From Gammaproteobacteria bacterium (GTDB lineage Bacteria > Pseudomonadota > Gammaproteobacteria > JAPPPA01): DNA of 64,000 nucleotides. Shown one piece after another: positions 63,693 to 64,000 of this stretch (within the stretch, counting starts at the first letter, position 1; every line of letters begins with the position of its first letter). The notes under the pieces are model-generated. The model was not told the origin of the DNA. It saw only the letters and a program-made list of their open reading frames with translations, and did no database searches. Position numbers and translations under genes: made by a program. The stretch is from assembly GCA_030425645.1 (NCBI GenBank), contig JAUHZK010000002.1, positions 1 through 64,000 on the forward strand. The letters run 5' to 3'.

Positions 63693-63724
63693 GCCGCTTT
63701 GTCTAGTCTAGATTCCTTAAAGGT

Positions 63725-64000
63725 CTAGATATCTAGGGCCTTTAAGTAGGCGCGAAAATCAGCTGATAGTGATTTATGGCGCAAGCCGTATTCGACGTTG
63801 GCTTCTAAGTAGCCTAGTTTGCTGCCACAGTCATAACGTTTGCCGCGAAAGTTGTACGACATCACCTTCTCTTCTGCCATCAAGGCAGCAATAGCGTCAG
63901 TCAGCTGTAGCTCTCCGCCTGCGCCTGGGGTGAGGTTTTCTAGGTGATGGTAGATTCGTGGTGTAAGGATGTAGCGCCCGATTACCGCTTGGTCACTCGG
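63725..64000 (-). CDS. galU: UTP-glucose-1-phosphate uridylyltransferase, C-terminal part
   Basis: The last 91 codons of a leftward gene that continues beyond the right edge. The translation PSDQAVIGRYILTPRIYHHL, then GELQLTDAIAALM, YNFRGKRYDCGSKLGYLEAN and VEYGL is typical of GalU, which makes UDP-glucose for polysaccharides and envelope sugars. The stop is at 63725-63727. The catalytic N-terminal half is outside the window. Confidence 0.9.
   Translation of the reverse strand, partial: PSDQAVIGRYILTPRIYHHLENLTPGAGGELQLTDAIAALMAEEKVMSYNFRGKRYDCGSKLGYLEANVEYGLRHKSLSADFRAYLKALDI

Overview
The window is a chromosomal segment of a gammaproteobacterium, most likely a marine Pseudomonadales/Cellvibrionales-type bacterium (inference). 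The run clpS-clpA / infA-bpt-aat-trxB / ftsK-lolA-rarA-crcB-serS matches the gene order I remember from Pseudomonas. It also has class Ia nrdAB with a doubled ATP-cone, system I cytochrome c maturation (ccmABCDEFGHI), two tRNA-Ser genes and galU at the right edge.

Layout. 1-4300: end of an acetyl-CoA hydrolase/transferase-like gene, small membrane proteins separated by three copies of a 25-bp palindrome, a regulator remnant, an EamA protein and a CocE-type lipoprotein hydrolase. 4300-13100: nitroreductase, purB, the N-end-rule set (clpS, clpA, bpt, aat) with infA, a MipA-like outer membrane protein, and trxB. 13200-26470: ftsK, lolA, rarA, crcB, serS, then the ccm operon. 26500-41850: tRNA-Ser(UGA) with unusual downstream repeats, a Bax-inhibitor-like protein, several envelope proteins and hydrolases, nrdAB, a Cache-HAMP-GGDEF-EAL protein, an RluA-type enzyme, and small genes ending in a TfoX-like gene.

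41850-59371 is a complete Tn3-family transposon of 17.5 kb. It has 71-bp terminal inverted repeats (4 mismatches) and a perfect 5-bp target duplication, AAATA. The transposase lies at the left end. A divergent tyrosine recombinase / KfrA-like pair (TnpS/TnpT type) lies at the right end with a candidate resolution site between them. The insertion sits exactly at the convergent stop codons of a TfoX-like gene and a GST-like gene.

The cargo has two modules that look metal-responsive. Module A starts from a promoter with the 19-bp spacer typical of MerR-family control. It encodes an outer membrane protein, an HMA protein, a MerT-like protein, a small thioredoxin, a CcdA-like membrane protein, a MerR-family regulator now frameshifted, a YkvA-like protein and a truncated methyltransferase fused to a recombinase remnant. 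There is no mercuric reductase. Module B is headed by a CadC-like ArsR repressor gene and continues as a tightly packed run: beta-barrel protein, FMN-binding-type periplasmic protein, lipoprotein, MacB/FtsX-type ABC exporter, a pair of SMR transporters, a TlpA-like thioredoxin, a protein resembling the archaeal corrinoid protein MtrA with a DUF4346-like tail, and a CDF-like cation transporter. A DsbA-like gene diverges from the repressor. Module B is the best candidate in this window for an undescribed system; its substrate cannot be read from sequence.

59350-64000 returns to host genes: GST-like protein, MAPEG protein, tRNA-Ser(GCU) with the same type of downstream repeats as the other tRNA-Ser, a class III adenylate cyclase, NADAR protein, low-molecular-weight phosphatase, DUF3307 protein, and the end of galU.
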